Notes: a model not told the origin generated them from the letters alone. A stretch of 59,911 nucleotides of DNA from Actinomycetota bacterium (GCA_947449035.1 CANFQC010000010.1:1-59911); one strand, 5' to 3'; counted from the first letter of the stretch, positions 36,129 to 47,053 are shown. Numbers and translations: made by a program.

Positions 36129-37279
36129 TTGATGGAGAGGAGCCTGGCCCCAGGGCCTGGCTCAACCTCGATGACCCTGGCCGGCTCCAGGCCGTGGTCG
36201 CGGTAGGACTCGGCTACATGCTCGCTCAACTCGCCGATATGGGCCTTCTCGATAAGGGCGATAGCCGACCCACCGAATCCGCCGCCCATCATGCGGGCAC
36301 CCAGAGCACCCGCTCGCATGCTCGCCGCCACAGCGAGATCGAGTTCGAGACAACTGACCTCGAAATCGTCACGTAACGAGTCATGCGATTGTGTCATCAG
36401 TGCACCCATGGCCGAGAAGTTTCCTGCGTGGAGAGCCTTCACGGCCTCGAGCACGCGGGCATTCTCTGTGACCACATGCCTGGTTCTCCTAACGAGGGCT
36501 TCTGAATCTCGCTCGGCTCGAAGCAACCCGATTGCCTGGTCCGCATCGATGATCTCGCGAAGCGAACTCACTCCCAGGATGCTTGCCGATTCCTCGCATG
36601 AAGCACGGCGATTCGCATAGCCTCCGTCAACGAGAGCATGTTCGGCTCGCGTGTCGATGACTATCCACGCGAGGTCTCGTTCCGCAGTGAGCAAGGGGAT
36701 CGGAGTGATGATCTCATCGCGCACATCGAAGAAGATCGCACAGCCAGGTTCTCCCATCATTGAGGCAACTTGATCCATCGATCCGGTGGGCACGCCCACG
36801 AAGACGTTCTCGGCTAATTGAGCAAGACGAGCCAATTCCCTGCGCGGAAGATCACCGCCGACCATGGCCGAGGTAGCGAGCAGCACCGAACACTCAACGG
36901 CAGCCGAGGAAGAGAGCCCCGCACCCATCGGAAGATCGCCGTCAATCACGATCTCCAGACCGCGCGAAAGCTCAACCACCTCGGAGAGCGCCCACACTGC
37001 CCCGGCTACGTAGGCAGACCAACCGCTGAGGGCGCCAGGTACGAGTGCGTCCAGGTTGACCTCGACAGACTCCTCAGGCTGTTGGAGCGAAGTCATGACG
37101 AGTGAGCGCTCGGCACGCGGGGCTATTGCGGTCACTACCCCCAAGTTGATTGCAGCGGGCAGAACGAAGCCGCCGTTGTAATCCGTGTGCTCTCCGATGA
37201 GATTGATGCGACCCGGTGCAAATGCAACTCTTATGTCGTCAGCGCCCTTCCGACGCAAGAACTCAGCAGCGGCAGTCAC
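36125..37279 (-). CDS. galK: Galactokinase
   Basis: Phosphorylates galactose in the Leloir pathway. The 384-residue GHMP kinase has the galactokinase signature GRINLIGEHTDYNGGFVLPAA, the ATP loop MGAGLSSSAAVE, and a C-terminal GARMMGGGFGGSAIAL. The GTG start overlaps the galT stop by four bases. It converges on the ATPase gene so tightly that both stop codons lie in one CTAG. Confidence 0.95.
   Translation of the reverse strand: MTAAAEFLRRKGADDIRVAFAPGRINLIGEHTDYNGGFVLPAAINLGVVTAIAPRAERSLVMTSLQQPEESVEVNLDALVPGALSGWSAYVAGAVWALSEVVELSRGLEIVIDGDLPMGAGLSSSAAVECSVLLATSAMVGGDLPRRELARLAQLAENVFVGVPTGSMDQVASMMGEPGCAIFFDVRDEIITPIPLLTAERDLAWIVIDTRAEHALVDGGYANRRASCEESASILGVSSLREIIDADQAIGLLRAERDSEALVRRTRHVVTENARVLEAVKALHAGNFSAMGALMTQSHDSLRDDFEVSCLELDLAVAASMRAGALGARMMGGGFGGSAIALIEKAHIGELSEHVAESYRDHGLEPARVIEVEPGPGARLLSIN
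36140..36163. terminator. Short hairpin just past the ATPase stop
   Basis: GAGCC-T-GGCCC and GGGCC-T-GGCTC flank a two-base centre, 11 bases after the ATPase stop, within the galK 3' end. The T-T mismatch and tiny loop weaken it, but its position suits a stop signal for the ATPase transcript. Not folded. Confidence 0.35.
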
Positions 37280-38379
37280 GTTGTCTCTCCCCAGGCCCGG
37301 CGTATCTGCTCCGCCGCCGTCTCCGGACTGATGTCGTTGACGTAGGCGCCCATGAGCGATTCCGAACTTGCTAAGTACTTCAGCTTGTCAGCCGCGCGCC
37401 GGTTGGAAATCAGTCTCAGGAAGAGCCTGCTGTCGGCGAGCTCCTCGGTCGAGCCTTGCGTGGGTGCCTGGGTCCAGCCGGCCATGTAAGGGAAGGGGCT
37501 GTCAAAGAGCGAGTCGAGTGCGCGGACAAGGCGCGGGAACAGTTCAGCGAATGATGCTTGTTCACTATCGGTCAGTTCATCGAGCGAGATCCGATGAGCG
37601 ATCGGATGAATCTGCACTTCGTATGGCCACCGAGCGGCGAACGGGACGAACGCCACCCAATACTCATTCACCACGATGACACGCCGACCATCCTCGCATT
37701 CGCGATCGACAACCGCGTCCAGCAAAGACCCGCCCGATCGTGCGCGATAGGACTTGGCTGTGCGTAGGTTTTCCACCACTGCATCTGGCACGAAGGGATA
37801 TGCGTAGATCTGGCCGTGGGGATGGTGCAGAGTGACGCCCACCTCTGCACCGCGATTCTCGAACACAAAGACATAACGAATTCCCGGGAGTGTCGAGAGT
37901 TCTCTTACTCGATCGATCCAGGCACTCATCACGAGCCGCATGCGCCCCGGATCCAAGGAGGCCACCGAACCATCATGATCCGCGGTGTAAGCCACCACCT
38001 CGCAACGACCATGAGCTGGCACTTCCGCATTCCAGTGAGGCTCCCCCACCAGGTCGGCGCCAGCCTCGGCGACCAGGAAGGAAGGGAAACGATTCTCGAA
38101 GACCGCCACCTGGTATTCCGATTCAGGAATCTCGGACAGGTGCTCTTCCGAGCTCGGACAGAGCGGACAGAGTGCTGCGACAGGGAGATGGATTCGTGAC
38201 TGCCGGTGTCCGGCGACGGTAACCCACTGATTGGTCAGTGGGTCGTGGCGCATTGTCCCCTGGCGGGTCTCACCGGGAGCAAGTCCGCGACGATCATGAG
38301 CCGAACGCCGCGCCGCACCTTCCTCGTCGAAATAGATCAACTCGCGCCCGTCAGAAAGCTTGACCGCTGTGCGTCGCAT
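37276..38379 (-). CDS. galT: Galactose-1-phosphate uridylyltransferase
   Basis: Transfers UMP between UDP-glucose and galactose-1-phosphate. The 367-residue HIT-superfamily protein has the active-site HHPHGQIYAYPF, the FENR motifs (AVFENRFPSF, VFENRGAEVG), and the zinc ligands CPLCPSSEEH. The start is ATG 38379. It follows the GH13 gene by 14 bases and overlaps galK, making a four-gene operon with lacI. galE is not in the window. Confidence 0.95.
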   Translation of the reverse strand: MRRTAVKLSDGRELIYFDEEGAARRSAHDRRGLAPGETRQGTMRHDPLTNQWVTVAGHRQSRIHLPVAALCPLCPSSEEHLSEIPESEYQVAVFENRFPSFLVAEAGADLVGEPHWNAEVPAHGRCEVVAYTADHDGSVASLDPGRMRLVMSAWIDRVRELSTLPGIRYVFVFENRGAEVGVTLHHPHGQIYAYPFVPDAVVENLRTAKSYRARSGGSLLDAVVDRECEDGRRVIVVNEYWVAFVPFAARWPYEVQIHPIAHRISLDELTDSEQASFAELFPRLVRALDSLFDSPFPYMAGWTQAPTQGSTEELADSRLFLRLISNRRAADKLKYLASSESLMGAYVNDISPETAAEQIRRAWGETT

Positions 38380-38393
38380 AAATTAAACCTACG

Positions 38394-40064
38394 TCAGCTT
38401 GTCGGGTTGTCGTTCACGAGCCAGGCTCCGGCAGCCGGCGGCAGGGTCAGCAACCCTCGGTCGGCTGTCACATTTTCGTGGCTGGCCACCAGGATGCGTC
38501 CTCCAGCTGCTACCTGAATCTCTTCGATCGTGCAGTTCACCAGGCAGGTGAAGTCGGGGCCGCGCGTTACCCGCACCACACCCGGCATCACCTCCGCGAT
38601 CGCGGTGTTGTCGAGATCTGCGAACGTAGGTAGCTCATGGCGCAGTCGCAACATCTCCCGGTACTGCGACAACGGTGAATCGGGGTTTTCAGCCTCAGCT
38701 TCGGCGGTGAACTTCGCCCAGTCATCCGGTTGCGGAAGCCAGGTCACGGCATCAGGCGAGTCAGAGAATCCGTAGGGCGGTTGATTCCCCGACCACGGAA
38801 ACGGAACTCGTGCGGCATCACGGCCTAGTTGCTCACCATTCGTGCGGAACCAGACTGGGTCCTGCCGTGCCGAATCCGGAATCGGAGCATCAGGCAGGCC
38901 GAGCTCCTCGCCTTGATACACGTAGATCGAGCCTGGCAGGCAATGCCCGATCAAGGCGAGTGAGCGAGCCGCGGTTCGGGCGGTCTCCTCATCGAAGCCC
39001 GATGCCGCGAGGCGACTGACCACGCGCGGGGTGTCGTGATTCGACAGGGCCCAAGTTGCGGGGGCCTTCACAACGGCAAGTTCATCGAGGGTGCGCTGAA
39101 CGACTGCGCAGATGCGCGAGGCATCGAAGGGAATCGACAGAAACTCGAAGTTGAAAATCTGGTGCAACGTATCGCCGCCGACATACATTGCCGCACGCTC
39201 CGGAGTTACCCATGCCTCGGCCACCGCCATTCGGTCACCCGAGTAACGATTCATCACCTCGCGCCAGCCGCGGTAGATCTCCTGCAGTTCGTCGCGATCG
39301 AAGATCGCAGAATTCGTGACCTTCGCGCGCATGGCCTTGACCTCATCGGAATCGGTGTCGAGATCCAGACGAAGTGCCTGAACGAGGCCTTCGGGATTAT
39401 CGATCTCCGGGTAGTCCATGTCCTTGGCGAGACCCAAGGCCACGTCGACGCGGAATCCATCAACACCGCGATCAAGCCAGAAGGCAATAGTGGTCAGCCA
39501 GTCATCGCGAACCTCGGGATTACTCCAGTTGTAGTCGGGCTGCGAGGAATCGAAGATGTGGAGGTACCACTGACCTGGAGTGCCGTCTTGCTCAGTAACG
39601 CGAGTCCAGGCAGAGCCGCCGAACATGCTCATCCAGTTTGTCGGGGGCTGAGTGCCGCCCTCACCACGACCATCGCGGAAGTGGAAGCGCGCGCGGGCTG
39701 CGGAACCCGGCGCAGCAGCAAGCGCCTCACGGAACCACCGGTGCTCAACAGAGGCATGATTGGGAACCACGTCAACAATCACCTTGATGCCCTGCGCATG
39801 TGCGGCCTCGATCATCGACTGAGCATCAGCCAGGGTTCCGTACATCGGGTCAACATCACGCGGGTCAGCGACGTCGTAACCAGAATCGTGCTGCGGCGAG
39901 GGATAGAACGGCGATAGCCAGATCGCGTCGACGCCGAGCGCTTTCAGGTAGGGCAGTTTCTCCTCAACACCACGCAGATCACCCAGGCCGTCGGCGTTCC
40001 CGTCACGAAAGGAACGGGGGTATACCTGGTAGATCGCCGCCGCATGCCACCAAGGGCGCATCAC
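38394..40064 (-). CDS. GH13 alpha-glucosidase (oligo-1,6-glucosidase-like)
   Basis: A 556-residue cytosolic glucosidase for alpha-linked glucosides. It has YQVYPRSFRDGNADGLGDLRG, DVVPNHASVEHRWF, GFRVDVALGLAKDM with the nucleophile Asp, AVAEAWVTPE with the acid/base Glu, and LSNHDTPRVVSRLA. The GLGDLRG and PNHAS forms resemble AglA and trehalulose/sucrose-hydrolysing enzymes. Starts GTG 40064 or ATG 40061, overlapping the lacI stop. Likely substrates are maltose, sucrose or isomaltose. Confidence 0.93.
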   Translation of the reverse strand: MMRPWWHAAAIYQVYPRSFRDGNADGLGDLRGVEEKLPYLKALGVDAIWLSPFYPSPQHDSGYDVADPRDVDPMYGTLADAQSMIEAAHAQGIKVIVDVVPNHASVEHRWFREALAAAPGSAARARFHFRDGRGEGGTQPPTNWMSMFGGSAWTRVTEQDGTPGQWYLHIFDSSQPDYNWSNPEVRDDWLTTIAFWLDRGVDGFRVDVALGLAKDMDYPEIDNPEGLVQALRLDLDTDSDEVKAMRAKVTNSAIFDRDELQEIYRGWREVMNRYSGDRMAVAEAWVTPERAAMYVGGDTLHQIFNFEFLSIPFDASRICAVVQRTLDELAVVKAPATWALSNHDTPRVVSRLAASGFDEETARTAARSLALIGHCLPGSIYVYQGEELGLPDAPIPDSARQDPVWFRTNGEQLGRDAARVPFPWSGNQPPYGFSDSPDAVTWLPQPDDWAKFTAEAEAENPDSPLSQYREMLRLRHELPTFADLDNTAIAEVMPGVVRVTRGPDFTCLVNCTIEEIQVAAGGRILVASHENVTADRGLLTLPPAAGAWLVNDNPTS

Positions 40065-41068
40065 GCGACCGGCGACGTCGACCCGCGCACGATCAACTGA
40101 GTCGGAAGTACGAAGCTGTTCGGCTTGGCAGAGACATTGCCGGAGCGAATCTGTACCAGAAGCGCCTCTGCAGCCACACGGCCCAGATCGAACACCGGCT
40201 GCGCGACTGTCGTGAGATCAAGCAACTCAGAGAGATCGTGATTATCGATGCCGATGATGGAGATGTCCTTGCCCGGGGTGAGTCCGTGTGCGCGCATGGC
40301 GCGCATGGCGCCGAACGCCATCTCATCTGACATCGCGAAAACCGCAGTCGGACGATTGCGATGGGTGAGCAGTGCTGTCATGGCCTGCTCACCGCCGGCG
40401 ACAGTGAAGTAACCGAAGGCCTCCAACAGCGGATCGATGTCGAGTCCGGCTTCTTCCATGGTCTCGCGGTAACCACGGAAGCGATCATGCTCAGCGGTGA
40501 ACGGCGCATCGATGGGATGACCGCTGATCACTCCAATGCGCGTATGGCCGAGATTGAGCAGGTGCTGCGTTGCGGTGCGGGCCGCCTGGACGTCATCGAT
40601 GGTCACGCCGGGAACGCCCTCCTTGGCGGTGCCGATCAGACTCGTGGGCATCCCCAAGTCGATGACCTCATCGAGCTGAGGATCGTCAGGCGGAAGGGCG
40701 ATCGCGAGAACGCCATCGACACGACGACGCAGGCGAGGAGCCGGAGGCAGGCGGTGCTGCGAATCAGGGGTGGAGACGCTCATGAGCAAGAGATCCATGC
40801 CGGCGTTCTGCAGAACGCTCTCAACGCCGGAGAGCACGGTGGAGAAGAACCAACGCGAGATGTAGGGGGTGATAACGCCGATGCTCCCGGTGCGGCCACT
40901 GGCCAAGCGCGAGGCACTCGGCGAGATCACGTAGTCGAGCTCAGCAGCGATCGCCTGCACTCGGGCACGGGTGGCCTCATCGACATTCGGCAGCCCGCGC
41001 AGCGCGCGTGACACCGTCGCTGTTGAGACACCTGCTGCCTCAGCGACGTCACGGATGGTGATGGCCAC
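40061..41068 (-). CDS. LacI-family transcriptional repressor
   Basis: A 335-residue sugar-sensing repressor. The helix-turn-helix is at residues 3-22 (ITIRDVAEAAGVSTATVSRA), with the LacI hinge LNYVISPSASRL-type sequence near 48-58 (DYVISPSASRLA). The periplasmic-binding-protein-like effector domain follows, ending with VLPTQLIVRGS. GTG 41068 follows AGGAGGAATC at an ideal distance. First gene of the operon with the GH13 gene, galT and galK. Operator candidates occur before this gene, before the transporter and before the amylosucrase gene. Confidence 0.94.
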   Translation of the reverse strand: MAITIRDVAEAAGVSTATVSRALRGLPNVDEATRARVQAIAAELDYVISPSASRLASGRTGSIGVITPYISRWFFSTVLSGVESVLQNAGMDLLLMSVSTPDSQHRLPPAPRLRRRVDGVLAIALPPDDPQLDEVIDLGMPTSLIGTAKEGVPGVTIDDVQAARTATQHLLNLGHTRIGVISGHPIDAPFTAEHDRFRGYRETMEEAGLDIDPLLEAFGYFTVAGGEQAMTALLTHRNRPTAVFAMSDEMAFGAMRAMRAHGLTPGKDISIIGIDNHDLSELLDLTTVAQPVFDLGRVAAEALLVQIRSGNVSAKPNSFVLPTQLIVRGSTSPVA

Positions 41069-41116
41069 GATTCCTCCTTGGTCGGCCCCCGAGTCTAGGG
41101 AGGAGGCTAGAGCACC

Positions 41117-41130
41117 GACAACCGTTTACA
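41117..41130 (-). promoter_or_regulatory. LacI-type operator candidate before lacI
   Basis: On the minus strand the 14 bases read TGTAAACGGTTGTC, keeping the TGTAAACG half-site and 7 of 10 fixed positions. It lies 49 bases before the lacI start, suggesting autoregulation. A further copy, TGTAAGCGATGCCA at 41173-41186 (9 of 10), is inside the end of ppx and may be chance or a second site. Confidence 0.5.
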
Positions 41131-41149
41131 TGCAAGGGCCAGGCTTGAT

Positions 41150-42064
41150 TCAGGTTGTTACGGCAGCCAGCCTGTAAGCGATGCCATCGAGGATGTCGCA
41201 CTCGGAGACAGTCAGCGTGGGGAGGCCCACGGCCTCCATGACGGCGCCCAGCACGAGGGCCCCGCCGCCGATGACATCGACTCGGCCGGGGTGCATGTAC
41301 GGGAGGGCAGCCCGCTCGGCCCGAGTCATGGCCACCAGGTCAGATATGGCCTGCTCAAGGGGAGCCCGCCCGATGATGGCGCCGTGCAGGATCTGCGGGT
41401 CGTATGAGCTGAGCCCCAGGGCTCGGGCTGCCACGGTCGTGACAGTTCCGGCTACGCCCACGAGAGTCCCGGCGGCGCGTAGATCAACTGACTCCGCCGC
41501 GCGCGCAATCGCCTCAGCAAGATCGGCACGCACGAGTTCGATCTCGGCTTCGGTCGGTGGATCGGAATGCAGGTGCCGTTCAGTCATGCGCACGCATCCG
41601 ATGTTCACGCTGACCGACTGCTCACCGAGGACGAACTCAGTCGAGCCCCCGCCGATGTCAACGACAAGTGCCGGTGCGATTACTCCGGTGAGTGATCGCG
41701 TGGCACCTTCATAGGACAGCCCCGCTTCCTCAGTTCCCTCAATTACCTCCGGTGCAATACCCATGCGGGCGACGACACCATCGACAAACTGCGCACGGTT
41801 CGACACGTCGCGACTTGCCGACGTTGCCACGAATCGCGAGCGTTCGACACTGTGTGTCGCGATGAACGATGCGTATTCCTCGCAAACCGCGAAGGTGCGC
41901 TCGAGTGCAGCCGCCGAGAACTCACCGGTGCGATCAACGCCTTCACCAAGCCGCACAGTGCGCATCAGTCTTACGACATCAGTGAGCATCCCTGCTTCAT
42001 CGATATCAGCGATCAGCAATCGAAGTGCGTTGGTACCGCAGTCGATTGCGGCGACGCGAGTCAT
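41150..42064 (-). CDS. ppx: Exopolyphosphatase/pppGpp phosphatase (Ppx/GppA)
   Basis: A 304-residue ASKHA-fold phosphatase of polyphosphate or pppGpp. It has AAIDCGTNALRLL, ATSASRDVSNR, GTEEAGLSYEGATRSL and VVDIGGGSTEFV. It is the short form lacking the HD domain, as usual in actinobacteria. ATG 42064 overlaps the DUF501 stop by four bases; 11 residues upstream of it are unlikely to be translated. Confidence 0.92.
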   Translation of the reverse strand: MTRVAAIDCGTNALRLLIADIDEAGMLTDVVRLMRTVRLGEGVDRTGEFSAAALERTFAVCEEYASFIATHSVERSRFVATSASRDVSNRAQFVDGVVARMGIAPEVIEGTEEAGLSYEGATRSLTGVIAPALVVDIGGGSTEFVLGEQSVSVNIGCVRMTERHLHSDPPTEAEIELVRADLAEAIARAAESVDLRAAGTLVGVAGTVTTVAARALGLSSYDPQILHGAIIGRAPLEQAISDLVAMTRAERAALPYMHPGRVDVIGGGALVLGAVMEAVGLPTLTVSECDILDGIAYRLAAVTT

Positions 42065-42576
42065 GCGAGTTTCGCGCACGGCGAGGTGCGCCACCACGGC
42101 TCGAGTGCCGCGAGCACTTCGTCACCCAGGGGATTCACGCCAGGGCCGGCTGCGAGCGCATGAGCAGCGAGTACGTGCAGACACTTCACTCGATCCGGCA
42201 TTCCGCCTGCGCTGATGCCGTGGATCTCCTCGACATCCCCCATCGCGTAACGGGTCTCGAGATAGGACTCATGCGCTGCGCGATACGCGATGGCGAGCTC
42301 CTCGTCAGTGCCGAGCCTTGCTTCCATCTCGCGCATCATGCCGCTGCTCTCAAGAGTGCCGATTGCAGAAGTAAGCCGCGGGCACGTCATGTAATACGTT
42401 GTGGGGAAAGGCGTGCCATCGGGCAGGCGCGGAAGAGTCTTCACGACGGTCGGTGACCCGCACTCGCAACGATGCGCGACATCGACAGATCCGCGAGGAG
42501 TGCGGCCAAGCTGCAGTTCAATACGCGCAGTGTCGTCAGCGCTCAGGCCCGGCGACACCGACGAGTCACTGGGCAC
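42061..42576 (-). CDS. DUF501 family protein
   Basis: A 171-residue protein of the actinobacterial DUF501 family that sits between ftsB and ppx. It has HRCECGSPTVVKTLPRLPDGTPFPTTYYMTCPRL with a CxC and a later Cys, then SAIGTLESSGMM, typical of the family. GTG 42576 starts inside the ftsB end (11-base overlap). The function is unknown; the Cys set may bind a metal. Confidence 0.87.
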   Translation of the reverse strand: MPSDSSVSPGLSADDTARIELQLGRTPRGSVDVAHRCECGSPTVVKTLPRLPDGTPFPTTYYMTCPRLTSAIGTLESSGMMREMEARLGTDEELAIAYRAAHESYLETRYAMGDVEEIHGISAGGMPDRVKCLHVLAAHALAAGPGVNPLGDEVLAALEPWWRTSPCAKLA

Positions 42577-42979
42577 CGGTAGCCCGGTCAGCCTGCTGCA
42601 GGGCTCCGTAAAGCGAGGTGTACCAGCTCGGGTTCGGCGTGACGCCGAGGCCAGTGCCATCGAGGGGCTGGCCGTCAACTCCGAGGGTCACGTAGCCGAC
42701 CTCGCCGGGAAGCACGAAGTGCAGGCGGCGTCGAGCTTCGGCGGCAACGAAGGCGGGGTCAGCCCAGCGCTCCTTCTGCAGTTTCAGGGAGTCGACCTGG
42801 GCCTGGGCGGCGGCGACGTCAGCTTCAAGGCCGGAAATCTGAGCCCGCTGGGCGAACCACGACTTGATCGGCACGGCCAAGGTGACGGCCAAAATGACGA
42901 GCACCACCGCCAGTACGAGCGCGCGCCCAGTGATCGACCCCTTACGACGGGGGTCGAGCAGACCGGAGGGAGCGCTCAT
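42566..42979 (-). CDS. ftsB: FtsB/DivIC-like septum formation protein
   Basis: A 137-residue bitopic division protein. A cytoplasmic N-terminus is followed by one helix (ALVLAVVLVILAVTLAVPI), a coiled coil (ISGLEADVAAAQAQVDSLKLQKERWAD) and the family C-terminal block ARRRLHFVLPGEVGY. It would join FtsL and FtsQ at the septum. Eno is immediately upstream, 32 bases away. Confidence 0.9.
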   Translation of the reverse strand: MSAPSGLLDPRRKGSITGRALVLAVVLVILAVTLAVPIKSWFAQRAQISGLEADVAAAQAQVDSLKLQKERWADPAFVAAEARRRLHFVLPGEVGYVTLGVDGQPLDGTGLGVTPNPSWYTSLYGALQQADRATGAQ

Positions 42980-43011
42980 ACTGACGATGGTGACACGAAA
43001 GAGGTGAAAGT

Positions 43012-44298
<1,287 letters not shown>

Positions 44299-44383
44299 CT
44301 AGGGGAGCCCAAGAGAGCACGAATCACAGGACTTCCGAGGATGGGGTGTCCATGCGAAGTGAGAAGACCCACGACGTATCGCC

Positions 44384-46978
44384 CTACGGCTGCGCGGCCA
44401 CGGCCTCGCCTCGAATGCCATTAGCGGCAGCGGTGCGGTAGCACTGAAGCACGTTGTTGCTACTGCAAACCACAAGGGAGAACGGAGTCATCGGTCCGAC
44501 ATTCGCAGGAGTCCACGTCAGATGCAGGATGCAGGTTCCGCGCCCACCGGTCGGCTTCGAGCCGCACTCATTAGCGGCCGGGGTATGTATCACTGCACCG
44601 TTCCCACCGGCCCCCGAGGCGAATGGCTGCAGATTGAGCGTATGCGATTTCGCCGACTGATTACTTACCAGAACAGACAAGATGGCAGACGAACCGACTG
44701 GAACAGAACCGAAGTCAGTACAAGAGAAGGTCCACAGCGGGCTTCCGCGACCGGATAAGCAATCCACGGTGATGAATTTGGATTTCCCCGCGTCGGGATT
44801 CGCATCCGGGCCCTGACTCAAAGGCGGACCATCAATACGCATCGGCATCGACCCAACCGTCACGGATGCGTCTTGAGTCAGCGCCTGGCACTCGCCACGA
44901 AGAGTGCAGGAACGAGAACCGAGCCCAGTCAGGTATCCGGGGTCCGTGGCCACCGGAGCAGTCCCCACGTCGCCATGCCAGATGATCGAGAAGTTCTCGC
45001 TGCCCTTACTGAATTGGCAGACCGTGATTTCCTTGCTTGTCTCGAGGCAGCGCTGGAATCGCCCGCCGATCAACCAGTCATAGGTGGCGATCCATGCCTG
45101 TCTTTCATTCGCTGCTTGCTTGGTGAGCTGAATTCCGAATTTGCTATCAGGCTGCGCGGTCCAGACAAACCAGAACGTAGATCCGAAGCCATATCTGACC
45201 GAATCGATGTAGGTCCGAGAAAGGAGCGTCATCGCATTGTCACCGGCGATGTCGACCTTGGACTCCCCCAATCCGGCGAGGCCGTAGTTGGTCTCAGTGT
45301 CGAAGACCGTAGTGAACGGTGCCCCCGAGAGCGCCAGGGCCGCTCGGAACTGGCCAATGCCCTTGATCCGATCGTCTGCACCGCCTGAAGCCGACGGGTA
45401 GGAATGAACTGAATAGGCATCCGCTGGCCAACCACGAGTCTTGAGCTCCTGCAGGTACTCAGGGAAGAAGGTGCCGAAGGAACCCGTGGCCCTGCTCGTC
45501 GTATTCGCAGCTACGACCAAGGCGTTGGGATTACAGCCGCGAATCTCCTCGAAGGCGGCCTTTGTCAGGTCAGCCATCTGGGCAGCAGTGCCCGTCCAGA
45601 AGGTCTGTAGATTCGCTTCATTCCACACTTCGTACGAGGAGATGGACGCGCCATATCGCTGACACACCGTGCGGACGTAAGTTCGCCAATCAGAGATGTC
45701 AGTCGGCATCGACTGTGCGGACGCACCAGCCCAAGCAGGAGTTTTACCGAGAACCAGCATCACTCGCGCATTGACTGCCTGCGCCAATTGAATCTGCTTG
45801 TCGATCTTGCGCCAGACGAAAGTTCCTCGTGTGGGCTCAAGGTCGGCCCATGTTGTCTCGGTGTCCCAAAGCCGGGTGTACCCGACAGGGATATCAGGAA
45901 TTGTCGCAGGATCGATTGCCCCGTCTGCTCCGGTCGGGTTTGCGCTGTCGAAGTCACTCACCCAATGCGCAGGTGCGTGAATGCCGAAGAGTGATCTCGA
46001 CACTGCCTCGCCCATCGGCGTTCCGTATTCATTCAGGACGGTGGAGTCCTGAGCCGCCACTGTCGAGGCGATCTGAGGAATCGCATTAATCTGAAAAGCC
46101 TGGCCCACTTCGGTGACCGTGTATGAGGCAGTGCAAGGGTTGTGTATCTCAGCGATGGGGGCGATCACAGTAGGGCGTGCACGAACTTTTGAACGAGCGA
46201 CTAGCTGGCATTGCCGCAGCGTCACCTGGAAGTTGGCGAACAGGCTGGGCGTCAAACTGATACCCCAGGCCTTTGCATTGAGAAGTGTCCCGATTGTCCA
46301 GCCTTCAAACATGACCGGGTTGCTGGCCTTGAGGGCATCCAGATCCGCCTGTGTCGGGTCTGAGGACTTCACCAGCAGGGTATTAACCCGTTGCATGAAT
46401 GACTGTCCGGCGGCCGAGGCCGCGACGATGGAATCTGCCCCTGGGCCTGCGTACTGCTCATTGATGGTCGCTGCCCGAGACCGAGCCGAGCGGGTTGACT
46501 TCGATACCCGGGTCGGTACGGGAAAGGTCGTGTATGCGCGCCGCTGCGCTGCTGACCAATTCTCGGCACCCTGCCCATAGACATATACGTCAGGAACGAG
46601 TTTGCTGAGTCGGACCTTGGAAGAAGTTGTGATGCGGGTCTTTCCGAAATCGGCGAGCCAAAGACCGCCAGAAAGCCGGCAGCCGCCGCCCACGCGCGGC
46701 TTTCGTGCAGCCAGCTTGATGAGCATCTGGTTACGAAGAGTGCACCCCCGAGAGTCCTTGACTGTTGACGCGAGATTCGGAAAGAGTCCGGACTTATAAC
46801 CCACGCGCAGGGATGGCACTACCGGCGTGCTGGCAAGAATCTGCAGGGGCGTACCCGATGCCGTGACTGCGGAGGGTGCACGCCCGACAGCGGCCTGGCT
46901 CACCGCCGCCTGGGATTCCGAGACGCTCAAGCTCGCGAGAACACTGACGGCCACTGCAGTGACCAGCAATCGAAGCAT
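44384..46978 (-). CDS. Secreted GH39-like glycosidase with a degenerate DUF1524-like domain and Ig-like C-terminus
   Basis: An 864-residue exported protein unlike its core neighbours. Residues 1-24 are a signal peptide. Residues about 59-150 follow the DUF1524 HNH-like pattern (GYKSGLFPNLA, RGCTLRNQMLIKL, GGGCRLSGGLW, GAENWSAAQRRAY), but the catalytic Asp-His is replaced by Ser125-Lys126. Residues about 320-620 form a TIM-barrel glycosidase: acid/base Glu454 in YEVWNEANL, nucleophile Glu562 in VFDTETNYG. A beta-sandwich resembling choice-of-anchor D occupies about 740-855. Substrate unknown, perhaps algal or plant polysaccharide. It sits between eno and the DUF885 gene, where the core order is usually closed. 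Confidence 0.7.
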   Translation of the reverse strand: MLRLLVTAVAVSVLASLSVSESQAAVSQAAVGRAPSAVTASGTPLQILASTPVVPSLRVGYKSGLFPNLASTVKDSRGCTLRNQMLIKLAARKPRVGGGCRLSGGLWLADFGKTRITTSSKVRLSKLVPDVYVYGQGAENWSAAQRRAYTTFPVPTRVSKSTRSARSRAATINEQYAGPGADSIVAASAAGQSFMQRVNTLLVKSSDPTQADLDALKASNPVMFEGWTIGTLLNAKAWGISLTPSLFANFQVTLRQCQLVARSKVRARPTVIAPIAEIHNPCTASYTVTEVGQAFQINAIPQIASTVAAQDSTVLNEYGTPMGEAVSRSLFGIHAPAHWVSDFDSANPTGADGAIDPATIPDIPVGYTRLWDTETTWADLEPTRGTFVWRKIDKQIQLAQAVNARVMLVLGKTPAWAGASAQSMPTDISDWRTYVRTVCQRYGASISSYEVWNEANLQTFWTGTAAQMADLTKAAFEEIRGCNPNALVVAANTTSRATGSFGTFFPEYLQELKTRGWPADAYSVHSYPSASGGADDRIKGIGQFRAALALSGAPFTTVFDTETNYGLAGLGESKVDIAGDNAMTLLSRTYIDSVRYGFGSTFWFVWTAQPDSKFGIQLTKQAANERQAWIATYDWLIGGRFQRCLETSKEITVCQFSKGSENFSIIWHGDVGTAPVATDPGYLTGLGSRSCTLRGECQALTQDASVTVGSMPMRIDGPPLSQGPDANPDAGKSKFITVDCLSGRGSPLWTFSCTDFGSVPVGSSAILSVLVSNQSAKSHTLNLQPFASGAGGNGAVIHTPAANECGSKPTGGRGTCILHLTWTPANVGPMTPFSLVVCSSNNVLQCYRTAAANGIRGEAVAAQP

Positions 46979-47053
46979 ACTCTAAGTATGCGCCTACCAC
47001 CGGACAGAGTGAACCTCAATCAGAACTTCTCTCTTTCGACAGAGACCATCCCG

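Noticed and set aside
41173-41186. TGTAAGCGATGCCA as a second lacI operator
   Set aside because: It matches 9 of 10 fixed positions but lies within the 3' end of ppx where codons constrain the sequence, so chance is likely; kept only as a note.
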